Assembly (NCBI RefSeq): GCF_004135625.1 | Contig: NZ_SDPV01000001.1 | Coordinates: forward strand, 990,501 to 1,054,500 | DNA length: 64,000 nucleotides | Reading direction: 5' to 3' | Source: Pelagerythrobacter rhizovicinus | Lineage (GTDB): Bacteria > Pseudomonadota > Alphaproteobacteria > Sphingomonadales > Sphingomonadaceae | Shown here: one piece after another, positions 1 through 9,362 of the stretch | How positions within the stretch are numbered: the stretch's first letter is position 1 | Layout: each line of letters begins with the position of its first letter | Notes under the pieces: generated by a model | What the model was told of the DNA's origin: nothing | Database searches by the model: none | Seen by the model: the letters and a program-made list of their open reading frames with translations, nothing else | Translations under genes and position numbers: made by a program

Positions 1-2
1 CG

Positions 3-299
3 GTGCCGCGACTGGCGATCGATGCCACGGTTCTCGCGCTGATCGGAATGCTCGCCCCGTCGGGAGAGATCACCGGCTGGCTCTTCGCAGGGATCGCACT
101 GCTGCTGGCGCTGCGGGTCGCCGAACGGTCGCCGGTGGAGGCATTCTCACAAGCGTCATCGGACCGGACGATACTTGCCTTCGTCCTGGCGCTATGCGCC
201 ATCGTCGATCAGATACTCGTCGGAATTCAGATGCTCGTGCTTGCCCTGCTCGCTGTGCTCTACTTGATCGGGGCGCGATGGCGGATAACAGGCTCTTAA
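3..299 (+). CDS. C-terminal part of an unrecognised membrane protein (5' end outside window)
   Basis: The reading frame is open to the left edge, so the GTG at position 3 is probably internal and the real start lies upstream. About 98 residues are visible. They form roughly three to four hydrophobic stretches (near residues 9-17, 23-38, 57-72 and 74-90) joined by short polar loops, which suggests the C-terminal part of an integral inner-membrane protein. It ends 23 bases before the next gene on the same strand. I do not recognise the family, and the visible piece has no catalytic motif. Confidence 0.5.
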   Translation: MPRLAIDATVLALIGMLAPSGEITGWLFAGIALLLALRVAERSPVEAFSQASSDRTILAFVLALCAIVDQILVGIQMLVLALLAVLYLIGARWRITGS

Positions 300-322
300 C
301 TATGCCGCGCTAAGGCGGATCG

Positions 323-1285
323 ATGACCGACTCCGGCACGACCAGTACCTCGTATTCGCCGATCGAGGCGGTTCTCGCGAGCGAGCTCGCCCGCGGGGAT
401 CTCGTGCTGGGGACAGTCGGTCCCATGCTGGGCATGCTGCTGGCCAGCCACGACAGCGCGCTCTTCACCGACGAGGTCGTTGCCGGTGTGCGCGGTATGG
501 GTCTTCATGTGGCACGACAGATGCTGACTGCGCAGGCGAAGGCCGCCGGTGTCGAGGAATCATGCGTCTTCGCCGTCGAGCATGCGGATGCCTTGGCGGA
601 GGCGTTGACCGCAAATCTGCAGTTCCTCGGGCACTGCCACGTACTCGCGCTCGAACATAGATTGTCGACGCATCTGGAGCGGAGCAACGCGATCGATCCG
701 GTGCTTTCGCCGCTGCTTCAATCGCTGACCGGCGCGCCAGACGCTGAGACGGCGCAATTGGCGAAGGCCGCGCTCGGCGCGCAGGCGCGCTTCACCGAAC
801 AGCAGCGACGGACGGAACTGCCACTCCGGGAACTGCCGCCGTCGCTATTCGAGCAGGCGCTGTCCCTGTGGCGTTCGCGCGCGACGGGTGCGGAGCGGAG
901 CGTTGTCGAGGAAACCGTCGAGCATCTGCGCGAAGCTTATGATCCGCAGGCCAGGCGCGTCAGCTTGCTGGAGCGGGTCGCCGGTATGATCGGCGAGGGA
1001 CCGAGATCCATGCTGTCGGTCGAACACGCCGGAGTGGCCCTCTTCCTGTCTGCGCTTGCCCTCGCAACCAACCAGGACCGCGATCTGATCGCCCTAGCTA
1101 CCAACGAAAGCCAGGTCGGGCGCCTTGCGCTGGCCCTGCGCGGGGCCGGACTCTCGCCCGAACAGATCGCCAAGCAGTTCGTGCTGGTCCATCCGGGCGT
1201 CCTCGTACCTGAGGGGCTGGACTCGCTGCCGTCCGATCGTGCGGCGGCACTGCTCGCGGCGTCCGATAGGCAGGCCTTGGGCTAA
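323..1285 (+). CDS. Conserved-looking protein of unknown function paired with a histidine kinase
   Basis: This is a 320-residue, mostly helical, alanine- and leucine-rich protein with no signal peptide and no convincing membrane segment. I recognise no family. It stops 4 bases before the ATG of the downstream histidine kinase, so the two are almost certainly co-transcribed and translationally close. A role in the same signalling pathway, for instance as an input or partner protein, is inferred from position only. The ATG at 323 is preceded by a purine-rich GCGGATCG stretch rather than a strong ribosome binding site, so the exact start is not certain. Confidence 0.7.
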   Translation: MTDSGTTSTSYSPIEAVLASELARGDLVLGTVGPMLGMLLASHDSALFTDEVVAGVRGMGLHVARQMLTAQAKAAGVEESCVFAVEHADALAEALTANLQFLGHCHVLALEHRLSTHLERSNAIDPVLSPLLQSLTGAPDAETAQLAKAALGAQARFTEQQRRTELPLRELPPSLFEQALSLWRSRATGAERSVVEETVEHLREAYDPQARRVSLLERVAGMIGEGPRSMLSVEHAGVALFLSALALATNQDRDLIALATNESQVGRLALALRGAGLSPEQIAKQFVLVHPGVLVPEGLDSLPSDRAAALLAASDRQALG

Positions 1286-1289
1286 GCCC

Positions 1290-2675
1290 ATGAACGCGCA
1301 TTCCCCCAGCTATCTTGCGCGCGGCCGGACTGACGCAGCCGACCGCTTGATCGAAGCCGACGAGTTGATCGCTGGCCTGCAACGGAGCTGCGGCGGTGAA
1401 ATTCCCGGCGTCCTGGCAATCCCTGCGCTCCTCGAGCGGGTGCGCCAGGCGCGGATTGCCGGTACCCGTCTAGGCGGTTCGATCGAAGCGTTGGGCGGTG
1501 AAGGGATCGTGCGTGCGTGGGTCGAGGTGTTCCCGCACACGGCGGGCGATCCGGGGTGCTCTATCGGAATCGCCGATTGGCAGGTATCGGCCGCCACGCG
1601 CGATGATGACCGACAAGCCGGAGCAAGGCATCTCGAGATAGAGCGCGGCGTGGCCGAGCTATGGGCGCGTCTCGATTCCGAACAGCGCGTGCTCGCGGCC
1701 GAAGCGCGTGCGCCCGACCTGGCGGAGCTTGCGCGCAAAATGGAGCAAAACGCCGGGCGGCGCTGGAGCGATTCCGTCGAGTTGCCGGGCGTCGTACACG
1801 AGCAGCCGATACACTGGCGACTGCTCGATGGGGCGTCGGTGCGTGTCCCGGGGTCTTCGCGGGAATGGACGGCGACCCTGGTGCCGCTCGGCGCGCCCGA
1901 ACCAGGTCAGTCGGGATTTGAACTCTACCTCTCGTCCGACGCGCCGCTTTCCGACGTGGCGAGGAGATCCGATGTCGAGACACCGAAAGCGCCTGCTAGG
2001 CACCTTATCGGGCAGAATCTGTCGCCCGTCCTGCGTCAGCCGATCGCGCGGATCATCGCCAATGCGGAGACGATCCGCACGCGGCTGGCCGGTCCTCTCG
2101 CCGAGGAGTACAGCAATTACGCCGCCGACATCGCTTCTGCGGGCCAGCACCTGCTCGCTTTGATCGAGGACCTGTCGGACCTGGAGGTGGTCGAGGCGGA
2201 CGACTTCACCACCGCACCTGACGAAATCGATCTTGGCGATGTGGCACGTCGCGCCGCCGGAATTCTGGCGGTGCGCGCGAAGGAAAGGGACATCGAGCTG
2301 GTTGCGCCACCTGCCGGTAGCAAGGCACCGGCGGTCGCCGAATTCCGCCGCGTCCTGCAGATCCTGCTCAATCTGGTCGGCAATGCGATCCGGTATTCGC
2401 CCGAAGGTTCCGAGGTGCGGCTGGAGCTTTCAGGCGCCGAGGATCGCGCCCGCGTGAGCGTAATCGACCAAGGGGCGGGGCTTAGCGCGGAGGAACAGGC
2501 CCGGGTGTTCGAGAAGTTCGAGCGGCTCGGCCGCAGTGGCGACGGGGGGTCCGGGCTCGGCCTCTACATTTCGCGTCGCCTGGCGCGCGCCATGGGTGGC
2601 GACCTCACGGTCCGGAGCGAGCCGGGGAAAGGGGCCACGTTCAGGCTCGACCTTCCCCCGAATCCCAAGTCCTGA
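1290..2675 (+). CDS. Sensor histidine kinase-like protein with a degenerate H-box
   Basis: This 461-residue protein has a C-terminal HATPase_c domain from about residue 335. The N-box reads VGNAIRYSPEG, the G1 box DQGAG begins at Asp393, and a GSGLGLYISRR G2 box follows. The dimerisation helix reads LSPVLRQPIARI, where kinases normally have the pattern HExRTPL, so the phospho-acceptor histidine is replaced by Pro246. The ATP site looks intact. The N-terminal 230 residues have no transmembrane segment, so it is probably cytosolic. The ATG at 1290 is preferred over upstream in-frame starts because those lie inside the preceding gene. It may be a pseudokinase scaffold or allosteric regulator; no response regulator gene lies nearby. 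Confidence 0.85.
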   Translation: MNAHSPSYLARGRTDAADRLIEADELIAGLQRSCGGEIPGVLAIPALLERVRQARIAGTRLGGSIEALGGEGIVRAWVEVFPHTAGDPGCSIGIADWQVSAATRDDDRQAGARHLEIERGVAELWARLDSEQRVLAAEARAPDLAELARKMEQNAGRRWSDSVELPGVVHEQPIHWRLLDGASVRVPGSSREWTATLVPLGAPEPGQSGFELYLSSDAPLSDVARRSDVETPKAPARHLIGQNLSPVLRQPIARIIANAETIRTRLAGPLAEEYSNYAADIASAGQHLLALIEDLSDLEVVEADDFTTAPDEIDLGDVARRAAGILAVRAKERDIELVAPPAGSKAPAVAEFRRVLQILLNLVGNAIRYSPEGSEVRLELSGAEDRARVSVIDQGAGLSAEEQARVFEKFERLGRSGDGGSGLGLYISRRLARAMGGDLTVRSEPGKGATFRLDLPPNPKS

Positions 2676-2678
2676 AGT

Positions 2679-2695
2679 GGGTTCCCGGGGAACCC
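2679..2695. terminator. Hairpin between the convergent histidine kinase and gltA genes
   Basis: GGGTTCC and GGAACCC form a 7-bp perfect stem around a CGG loop in the 61-base gap between two convergent genes. There is no T-run on either side, so it may be a weak bidirectional terminator or only an mRNA-end hairpin. Confidence 0.4.
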
Positions 2696-2736
2696 CGCGC
2701 AGAGGCGCGGCCGGCAAACCGGGAGAATGATGGCGC

Positions 2737-4023
2737 TCAGCGTTCTCCGATCGGCACGTAGTCGCGCTCGGTCGGGCCGGTATAGAGCTGGCGCGGCCGG
2801 CCGATGACCTGGCCGGGATCGGAGATCATCTCGTTCCACTGCGCGACCCAGCCGACGGTGCGCGCGAGTGCAAACAGCGCGGTGAACATCGTGGTCGGGA
2901 AGCCGATCGCCGAAAGGATGATCCCTGAGTAGAAATCGACGTTGGGGAAGAGCTTCTTTTCCTTGAAGTAATCGTCGTTTAACGCGATTTCCTCGAGACG
3001 CAGCGCGGTTTCGAACACCGGATCGGTGACCTTGAGCGCGTCGAACACCTCGCGCACCGTCTTCTGCATAACCGTCGCGCGGGGGTCGTAGTTCTTGTAC
3101 ACTCGGTGCCCGAATCCCATCAGGCGGAACGGGTCATTCTTGTCCTTCGCACGCTCGATGTAGTGCGGGATGCGATCGGGGGTGCCGATTTCCTGCAGCA
3201 TGTTGAGCGCCGCCTCGTTCGCGCCGCCGTGCGCCGGGCCCCAGAGGCAGGCAATGCCCGCCGCGATGCAGGCGAAGGGGTTCGCGCCCGAGGAACCGGC
3301 GAGGCGGACGGTCGAGGTCGAGGCGTTCTGCTCGTGATCGGCGTGAAGGATGAAAATTCGGTCCATCGCCTTTTCGACCGCAGGGTGCAGCTCGTAATCC
3401 TCGGCCGGCACACCGAAGGTCATACGCAGGAAATTGCCGGTATAGCTCAGCGAGTTATCGGGGTAGAGGAACGGCTGCCCGACCGAATACTTGTAGGCCA
3501 TCGCCGCGATCGTCGGCATCTTGGCGATCAGGCGGTGGCTCGAGATCTTCCGATGCTCGGGATCGGAGATATCGGTGCTGTCATGGTAGAACGCCGAGAG
3601 CGCGCCGACCACGCCGCACATGATCGCCATCGGGTGCGCGTCGCGGCGGAACCCGCGATAGAAGGTCATGAGCTGCTCGTGCAGCATCGTGTGCCGAGTG
3701 ATCGTGTAGTCGAAATCGTCGAGCTCGTCCTGCGACGGCAGCTCGCCGTTGAGAAGCAGGTAGGCGACTTCCATGAAGCTCGAATGCTCGGCCAGTTGCC
3801 CGATTGGATAACCGCGGTGGAGCAGCACGCCTTCTTCGCCGTCGATGTAGGTCAGCGCGCTTTCACAACTGGCGGTCGACTTGTAGCCGGGATCGAAGGT
3901 GAACGCCCCAGTGCTTCCGTAGAGCTTGCGGATGTCGACGACGTCCGGCCCCACGCTTCCCTCGAGCACCGGGAATTCGTGGGTCTGGCCACCCAGTTCG
4001 AGTTTCGCCTGCTTGTCCGCCAA
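2737..4023 (-). CDS. gltA: Citrate synthase
   Basis: This 428-residue enzyme condenses acetyl-CoA and oxaloacetate to citrate, the first step of the TCA cycle, in the cytosol. Its length and N-terminal beta-rich segment fit the hexameric, NADH-sensitive type II form of Gram-negative bacteria. Visible signatures are [14 protein letters not shown] (about residue 230), the active-site [12 protein letters not shown] (about 265), and [14 protein letters not shown] with the catalytic histidine region (about 306). It lies 21 bases downstream of gltX on the same strand, so the two are likely co-transcribed. Confidence 0.97.
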   Translation of the reverse strand: MADKQAKLELGGQTHEFPVLEGSVGPDVVDIRKLYGSTGAFTFDPGYKSTASCESALTYIDGEEGVLLHRGYPIGQLAEHSSFMEVAYLLLNGELPSQDELDDFDYTITRHTMLHEQLMTFYRGFRRDAHPMAIMCGVVGALSAFYHDSTDISDPEHRKISSHRLIAKMPTIAAMAYKYSVGQPFLYPDNSLSYTGNFLRMTFGVPAEDYELHPAVEKAMDRIFILHADHEQNASTSTVRLAGSSGANPFACIAAGIACLWGPAHGGANEAALNMLQEIGTPDRIPHYIERAKDKNDPFRLMGFGHRVYKNYDPRATVMQKTVREVFDALKVTDPVFETALRLEEIALNDDYFKEKKLFPNVDFYSGIILSAIGFPTTMFTALFALARTVGWVAQWNEMISDPGQVIGRPRQLYTGPTERDYVPIGER

Positions 4024-4044
4024 ATTCGTTCTCCTTCTTGATGC

Positions 4045-5457
4045 CTATCCCCGGCTTGCCGGAGTGGCCTGCGCGTCGATCCGCGCGAGCGCCTCTTCCC
4101 GTCCGAGCAGGACCAGCACATCGAAAATACCCGGGGACGTGGTTGTCCCGGTGAGCGCCGCGCGCATCGGTTGCGCGAGCTTGCCGAGGCCCAATCCGAG
4201 CTCGTCGGCGAGTGCCTTGGTAGTGGCTTCGAGAGGCTCGATTGTCCAGTTCTTTTCGGCACGAAGGTGGTCGGCAACCTGCGCTAAAATTGCGCGCGCA
4301 TCGTCGTCGAGCAACGCTCGGGCCTTGTCCGTCAAGGTGAGCGGGCGTGACTTGAAGAGAAACGCCGCACCTTCGGCAAGTTCGTCGAGATCGCGCGCGC
4401 GGGTCTTGAGGACGGGCATGGCCCGGGCGAGCAGCGCCTCGTCGGCGTGCGTTCCGATCCGATGCGCGACCAGCTTCGCCAGCCGCGCGTCGTCGGCCTC
4501 GCGGATATAATGGCCGTTGAGGTTCTGCAGCTTCTTGAGGTCGAAGCGCGACGGGCTCTTGCCCACGCCCTCAAGGTCGAACAACGCGATCGCTTCCTCG
4601 CGCGTGATTTCCTCGCGGTCGCCATGGCCCCAGCCGAGGCGGAGGAGGTAGTTGAACAATGCTTCGGGCAGGATGCCGAACTCGTCGCGATAAGTTTCCG
4701 CGCCGAGCGCGCCGTGGCGTTTCGACAGCTTGGCCCCGTCGCTGCCATGGATCAGCGGGATGTGTGCGTAGACCGGCTCCGCCCAGCCCATCGCGCGATA
4801 GATCGGCAACTGGCGGAAGGCATTGTTGAGGTGGTCGTCGCCGCGGATCACGTGAGTCACGCCCATGTCGTGATCGTCGACCACCACTGCCAGCATATAG
4901 GTCGGGGTGCCATCTGCCCGCAGGAGGATATAGTCGTCCAGTTCCTCGTTGCGCACCGTCACCCGCCCCTGAACCCGGTCCTCGATCACTGTCTCGCCCT
5001 CGGCGGGAGTCCTCAGCCTCAGGACATAAGGCGCGCCTAGCGGTGCGTCGGCCGGATCGCGGTCGCGCCAGCGGCCGTCGTAACGCAGGGGCTGCTTGGC
5101 CGCACGCTGGGCGGCGCGCATTTCCTCGAGCTCCTCGGGCGTCGCATAGCACTTGTAAGCGTGCCCAGCGACGAGAAGTTGCTCGGCGACTTCCACATGG
5201 CGTGCCCCGCGTTCGGACTGGAACACGACGTCGCCGTCCCATTCGAGCCCGAGCCAGGCGAGCCCATCGAGAATCGCGTCGATCGCTTCGGGGGTGGAGC
5301 GCTTGCGGTCGGTATCCTCGATCCTCAGCAGCGCCCGGCCGCCATGGTGGCGTGCGTAGAGCCAGTTGAAAAGCGCCGTGCGGGCACCGCCGATGTGGAG
5401 AAATCCCGTCGGCGATGGAGCGAAGCGCGTCACAACCGGTCCGCTATCGCTTGCCAT
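4045..5457 (-). CDS. gltX: Glutamate--tRNA ligase
   Basis: This 470-residue class I aminoacyl-tRNA synthetase charges tRNA-Glu. The HIGH-type signature is [19 protein letters not shown] at about residue 11, and the KMSKS-type motif is KLSKRHG at about residue 240. The C-terminal half has the all-helical anticodon-binding domain expected of GltX. The start ATG at 5457 is only 20 bases from the comEC start on the other strand, so the promoter region must overlap one or both coding regions. gltA follows closely. Confidence 0.97.
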   Translation of the reverse strand: MASDSGPVVTRFAPSPTGFLHIGGARTALFNWLYARHHGGRALLRIEDTDRKRSTPEAIDAILDGLAWLGLEWDGDVVFQSERGARHVEVAEQLLVAGHAYKCYATPEELEEMRAAQRAAKQPLRYDGRWRDRDPADAPLGAPYVLRLRTPAEGETVIEDRVQGRVTVRNEELDDYILLRADGTPTYMLAVVVDDHDMGVTHVIRGDDHLNNAFRQLPIYRAMGWAEPVYAHIPLIHGSDGAKLSKRHGALGAETYRDEFGILPEALFNYLLRLGWGHGDREEITREEAIALFDLEGVGKSPSRFDLKKLQNLNGHYIREADDARLAKLVAHRIGTHADEALLARAMPVLKTRARDLDELAEGAAFLFKSRPLTLTDKARALLDDDARAILAQVADHLRAEKNWTIEPLEATTKALADELGLGLGKLAQPMRAALTGTTTSPGIFDVLVLLGREEALARIDAQATPASRG

Positions 5458-5477
5458 ATCCGATGTGATCCTTTCCT

Positions 5478-7664
5478 ATGTCTCGCATGGCGACGGGGGT
5501 GCCCGAGGTGCCGTTGGGGGGCGGGGCCGGAGAGGCCGATGCTGCAGCGCAGCGCAATTGGCGCAGCGCGGCGCGTTTGTCCAGTGGGGTGGAACGGGCG
5601 GAAGCATTTCTCGCTGCAGCGGGGTTCGATCGCGGGCCCTGGCTGGCGGTCGCGTTCGCCGGGGGAATCGGGGCGTGGTTCCTCCTCCACGAGCCGTGGC
5701 AATGGGTGTCCGTCATCGGCGCCGCGGTGCTCGGTGCGATAGCGGCACAGGCGATCTGGCGTGAACGGGGCGACCGAGCGAACTTGCGGCTGGCGGCGAT
5801 CTCCCTGGCAATCATGGTGGCCGCCGGTGTGGCTGTGGTGTGGCTGCGCTCTGCTGCCGTAGGTGCGGAGCCCATCCCTTACCCACGTGTCGAGCGGATT
5901 GAGGCGCGCGTGCTCGAGCGGATCGACCAGCCGGCGGAAGACCGCGTGCGTCTGGTACTCGCGTACCGCGATGCGGAGGCAGGCCTCGCACGAAAGGTGC
6001 GGATCAATGTGCCGCTGGCGTCAGACCTGGCAGGGCTGACGGAGGGAGCGATCGTCCGTCTGCGGACTAGGCTGATGCCGCCATCGCCACCGATGTTGCC
6101 GGGCGGCTACGACTTTGCGCGCGCGGCCTGGTTTCAGGGACTGTCGGCGACCGGATCGCTGATTGGGGATATCGAACTCATACGGTCCGGCGACGAGGCA
6201 CATGGCCTCGCAGGGATCCAACGAACTTTGGCGGCGCACGTCCGCGAACGGCTCTCGGGTTCGCCAGGTACGATTGCGGCCGCCTTCGCGAGCGGCGATC
6301 GCGGCGCAATCGCGCGTGCGGACGAAGAGGCCATGCGCGATGCCGGGCTTACACACCTTCTGTCGATAAGCGGCCTTCATGTGGGCGCCGTGATCGCAGC
6401 AGGCTATCTGCTGGCCATCAAGCTGCTGGCGCTTTGGCCGTGGCTCGCTTTGCGCGTCCGGTTGCCGGTGCTTGCTGCGGCGATCGCCGCAGGCGCCGGG
6501 GTTGGATACACACTGCTCACGGGGGCCGAGGTGCCGACGGTGCGAAGCTGTATCGGCGCCGTGCTCGTGCTGATCGCGCTGGCACTCGGGCGCGAACCGT
6601 TGTCGATGAGGATGGTGGCAGTGGCTGCGATTGCCGTCCTGCTCTTATGGCCGGAATCATTCGTCGGACCGAGTTTCCAGATGAGCTTCGCCGCGGTGCT
6701 CGCGATCGTCGCACTACACGGGAGTGCCCCAGCGCGCGCCTTTCTCGCTCCGCGCGAGGAAAGCTGGTTCGCCCGGCTCGGAAGGCGCACGGCAATGCTG
6801 CTTCTCATGGGCGTGGTGATCGAGATCGCACTGATGCCGATCGTGCTGTTCCATTTTCATCGCGCCGGCGTTTACGGCGCGCTGGCGAATGTGATTGCGA
6901 TCCCGCTCGTGACTTTTGCATCGATGCCGCTGATCGCGCTCGCCCTAGCGCTCGATATTATCGGTATGGGGGCGCCCGCCTGGTGGTTGGCAGGCAAATC
7001 GCTCGAGCTACTGCTCGGCATCGCTCATTTCACGGCCGGTCAACCCGGGGCGGTAAAACTCGCGCCTCAGATGGATCTCGCGACCATGGCGCTGTTTGTC
7101 CTCGGCGGATTGTGGCTCGCGTTGTGGCGGGGGAATGCGCGATTGTTCGGTCTGGTGCCGGCGATCGCAGGAGCGGCCCTGCTCATCGCGACACCTGCGC
7201 CGGACGTTCTCGTTTCGAGCGATGGGCGGCATGTAGGCGTCGCGGGCGTGGGGACGCATCTGCTGATGCTGCGCGACACCCGCAGCGAATTCACGCGGGA
7301 CAACCTCCTGGAACTCGCCGGATTGGAGGGCGAGCCCGTTCCGCTCGATCGCTGGGACGGCGCACGCTGCAGCCGCGACTTCTGTACGCTTGCGATCGAC
7401 CGGGGTGGGCGGCGCTGGGTGCTCCTGATGGCCCGCAGCGGCGACATGGTGGAAGAACGCGCACTCGCGGCGGCTTGCGACCGGGCGGACATCGTCGTCG
7501 CCGACCGCTTCCTGCCACGCAGCTGCCGCCCACGTTGGCTGAAGGCGGATCGGCGCCTGCTTAGCCAGACGGGCGGTCTCGCGCTATACCTCGACGAACC
7601 CCGGATGAAGACCGTCGCGGAGGGGCAGGGTGAGCATGGCTGGTGGCGTGGGGCCAGCCGCTAG
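5478..7664 (+). CDS. comEC: ComEC/Rec2-family DNA-uptake channel protein
   Basis: This 728-residue polytopic inner-membrane protein belongs to the ComEC/Rec2 family, which moves single-stranded DNA across the cytoplasmic membrane during transformation. The N-terminus has two or three membrane helices and a periplasmic DUF4131-like region (about residues 130-230). The Competence-domain core follows, with the signature HLLSISGLHVG at about residue 293 and many further helices. The C-terminal ~160 residues sit where ComEC usually has a metallo-beta-lactamase-like domain but lack its HxHxDH metal motif. It is convergent with lexA and divergent from gltX. Confidence 0.93.
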   Translation: MSRMATGVPEVPLGGGAGEADAAAQRNWRSAARLSSGVERAEAFLAAAGFDRGPWLAVAFAGGIGAWFLLHEPWQWVSVIGAAVLGAIAAQAIWRERGDRANLRLAAISLAIMVAAGVAVVWLRSAAVGAEPIPYPRVERIEARVLERIDQPAEDRVRLVLAYRDAEAGLARKVRINVPLASDLAGLTEGAIVRLRTRLMPPSPPMLPGGYDFARAAWFQGLSATGSLIGDIELIRSGDEAHGLAGIQRTLAAHVRERLSGSPGTIAAAFASGDRGAIARADEEAMRDAGLTHLLSISGLHVGAVIAAGYLLAIKLLALWPWLALRVRLPVLAAAIAAGAGVGYTLLTGAEVPTVRSCIGAVLVLIALALGREPLSMRMVAVAAIAVLLLWPESFVGPSFQMSFAAVLAIVALHGSAPARAFLAPREESWFARLGRRTAMLLLMGVVIEIALMPIVLFHFHRAGVYGALANVIAIPLVTFASMPLIALALALDIIGMGAPAWWLAGKSLELLLGIAHFTAGQPGAVKLAPQMDLATMALFVLGGLWLALWRGNARLFGLVPAIAGAALLIATPAPDVLVSSDGRHVGVAGVGTHLLMLRDTRSEFTRDNLLELAGLEGEPVPLDRWDGARCSRDFCTLAIDRGGRRWVLLMARSGDMVEERALAAACDRADIVVADRFLPRSCRPRWLKADRRLLSQTGGLALYLDEPRMKTVAEGQGEHGWWRGASR

Positions 7665-7701
7665 AGGCTCGCACTAGAACAGTTCCGCCTGCGCCCATCC
7701 C

Positions 7702-8385
7702 TCAGTGATAGCGGCGCAGCAGCCCCGAAAGCTTGCCCTGCACCTGAACTTCGTCGGGCCGGTAGATCTGCGGCTCGTACACGCCGTTGGCAGGATCCAG
7801 CCGGATCATTCCGTTCTCCCGGCGCATGTACTTGAGGGTCGCTTCCTCGTTGCGTACGAGCGCCACCACGATTTCCCCGTCCCGCGCCACATCGGTGCGA
7901 CGCACGAGCGCGAAATCGCCGTCGAAAATGCCCGCTTCGATCATCGAATCTCCCGAAACCTCGAGCGCGTAGTGCTCGCCGGGTCCGAGCAGCGCGGCAG
8001 GAACGGGAAGGCTGTTCTGCCCTTCGAGCGCCTCGATAGGAGCGCCCGCGGCGATACGGCCGTGCAGCGGTATCTCGATTACGTCGTTCGCCGGTTCCGC
8101 GCGCACGGCAGCGACGCGGTGCAGGTCGATCACGTTGTCGTTTTTCACCTTTCGGGCCGCTGGCGTCGCGTCCTCCGGCTGTTTGAGCACTTCCAGCGCG
8201 CGGGCGCGGTTGGGGAGGCGGCGAATGAAACCGCGTTCCTCGAGCGCGGAGATCAGGCGGTGCACGCCCGACTTGCTCTTGAGATCGAGCGCTTCCTTCA
8301 TCTCTTCGAACGAAGGGGAAATGCCGGTTTCCTCCAGACGCTGCTGGATGAAGCGGATCAACTCGTGCTGCTTTGCCGTCAGCAT
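7702..8385 (-). CDS. lexA: LexA SOS repressor (S24 family self-cleaving protease)
   Basis: This 227-residue protein represses DNA-damage genes and cleaves itself when RecA is activated. It has an N-terminal winged helix-turn-helix (about residues 1-65), a cleavage site at Ala113-Gly114, the catalytic serine Ser147 in the SGDSM motif, and the catalytic Lys185. The ATG at 8385 is chosen because the protein then begins MLTAKQHEL, as LexA proteins do. An upstream in-frame start at 8445 would place the SOS box inside the coding sequence. A matching operator lies 44 bases upstream, so autoregulation is expected. Confidence 0.96.
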   Translation of the reverse strand: MLTAKQHELIRFIQQRLEETGISPSFEEMKEALDLKSKSGVHRLISALEERGFIRRLPNRARALEVLKQPEDATPAARKVKNDNVIDLHRVAAVRAEPANDVIEIPLHGRIAAGAPIEALEGQNSLPVPAALLGPGEHYALEVSGDSMIEAGIFDGDFALVRRTDVARDGEIVVALVRNEEATLKYMRRENGMIRLDPANGVYEPQIYRPDEVQVQGKLSGLLRRYH

Positions 8386-8428
8386 GGCGCAGTCTCCTCG
8401 GGTCGCCTGACACGCTCGTCCGGGTTGC

Positions 8429-8443
8429 GAACGAATGCGGAAC
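8429..8443 (-). promoter_or_regulatory. SOS box (alphaproteobacterial LexA operator)
   Basis: On the minus strand the sequence is GTTC, seven bases, GTTC. This exactly matches the direct-repeat GTTC-N7-GTTC operator known for alphaproteobacterial LexA. It lies 44 to 58 bases upstream of the lexA ATG, the expected place for autoregulation. Confidence 0.85.
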
Positions 8444-8540
8444 AACTAGGCAACCAATTTGGTAAAGTCAAGCAATCCCGCCATTCTGGAGTCGATTGCG
8501 GAAGAACATCCGTTCCGGTTTCGTCTTCGGCGTCCCGCCC

Positions 8541-9326
8541 TTAGCCGAGGAGAAGCTGCCGGGTTGCGGCGGAAAGATCGGGCTGCCGCATCAGGCTTTC
8601 GCCCACGAGGAAGCAGCGGACGCCTGCCGCAGCCAGACGCTCGCAGTCGGCATGGCGTTCGATTCCACTTTCGCCGACGAGCAGCGCGTCCTCCGGCGCG
8701 AACGAAGCAAGACGTTCGGTGACGGTCAAATCGGTGCGGAAGGTCTTGAGATCGCGATTGTTGATCCCGATGAGCCTGGACCGCAGCGCGCGGGCGCGTT
8801 CCATCTCGGCCTCGTCATGGACCTCGATCAGCACGTCCATGCCGCGCTCGATCGCCGCGGCCTCGATCTCCGCCATCGCGCCGTCTGCCAGCGCGGCGAC
8901 GATGATGAGGATCGCATCGGCACCGATCGCGCGCGCTTCGGCGACTTGCCAGGGATCGACCATGAAATCCTTGCGCAGCACCGGCAGGTCGCAGGCTGCA
9001 CGCGCGTCCATCAGATAGTCCTCGTGACCCTGGAAGTAGGCCGCATCGGTGAGGACCGAAAGGCAGGCGGCACCTCCCGACTGATAGGCCGCGGCATGCT
9101 CTCCGGGGCGAAAATCCTCTCGGATCAACCCCTTCGATGGAGAAGCTTTCTTGATTTCCGCGATCAGGCCAAAACCGGTACGGGCCTTGGCCGCGAGCGC
9201 ATCGCCGAAGCCCCGCGGCGGCGTCACGTCTCGAGCAGCGCGATCGAGGTCGTCCAGCGTAGCGTGCGCCCTGCGGTCGGCGACCTCTTGGCGCTTGGTG
9301 ATGCAGATTTCGTCAAGTTTGTTCAT
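8541..9326 (-). CDS. trpC: Indole-3-glycerol phosphate synthase
   Basis: This 261-residue TIM-barrel enzyme closes the ring of CdRP to give indole-3-glycerol phosphate in tryptophan synthesis. The characteristic segments are present: [19 protein letters not shown] near residue 53 with the catalytic lysine, [13 protein letters not shown] near 115, and [12 protein letters not shown] near 188. It lies 36 bases after trpD on the same strand as the last trp gene of the run. The next gene downstream is lexA, 155 bases away with its own operator. Confidence 0.96.
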   Translation of the reverse strand: MNKLDEICITKRQEVADRRAHATLDDLDRAARDVTPPRGFGDALAAKARTGFGLIAEIKKASPSKGLIREDFRPGEHAAAYQSGGAACLSVLTDAAYFQGHEDYLMDARAACDLPVLRKDFMVDPWQVAEARAIGADAILIIVAALADGAMAEIEAAAIERGMDVLIEVHDEAEMERARALRSRLIGINNRDLKTFRTDLTVTERLASFAPEDALLVGESGIERHADCERLAAAGVRCFLVGESLMRQPDLSAATRQLLLG

Positions 9327-9362
9327 CGTGCAGTCCGTGTGTCGTCGGCGTGCTCGTGTGGT

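Noticed and set aside
8445-8445. Longer LexA start with 20 extra residues
   Set aside because: It would put the SOS box inside the coding region, and the extra residues do not resemble LexA N-termini.
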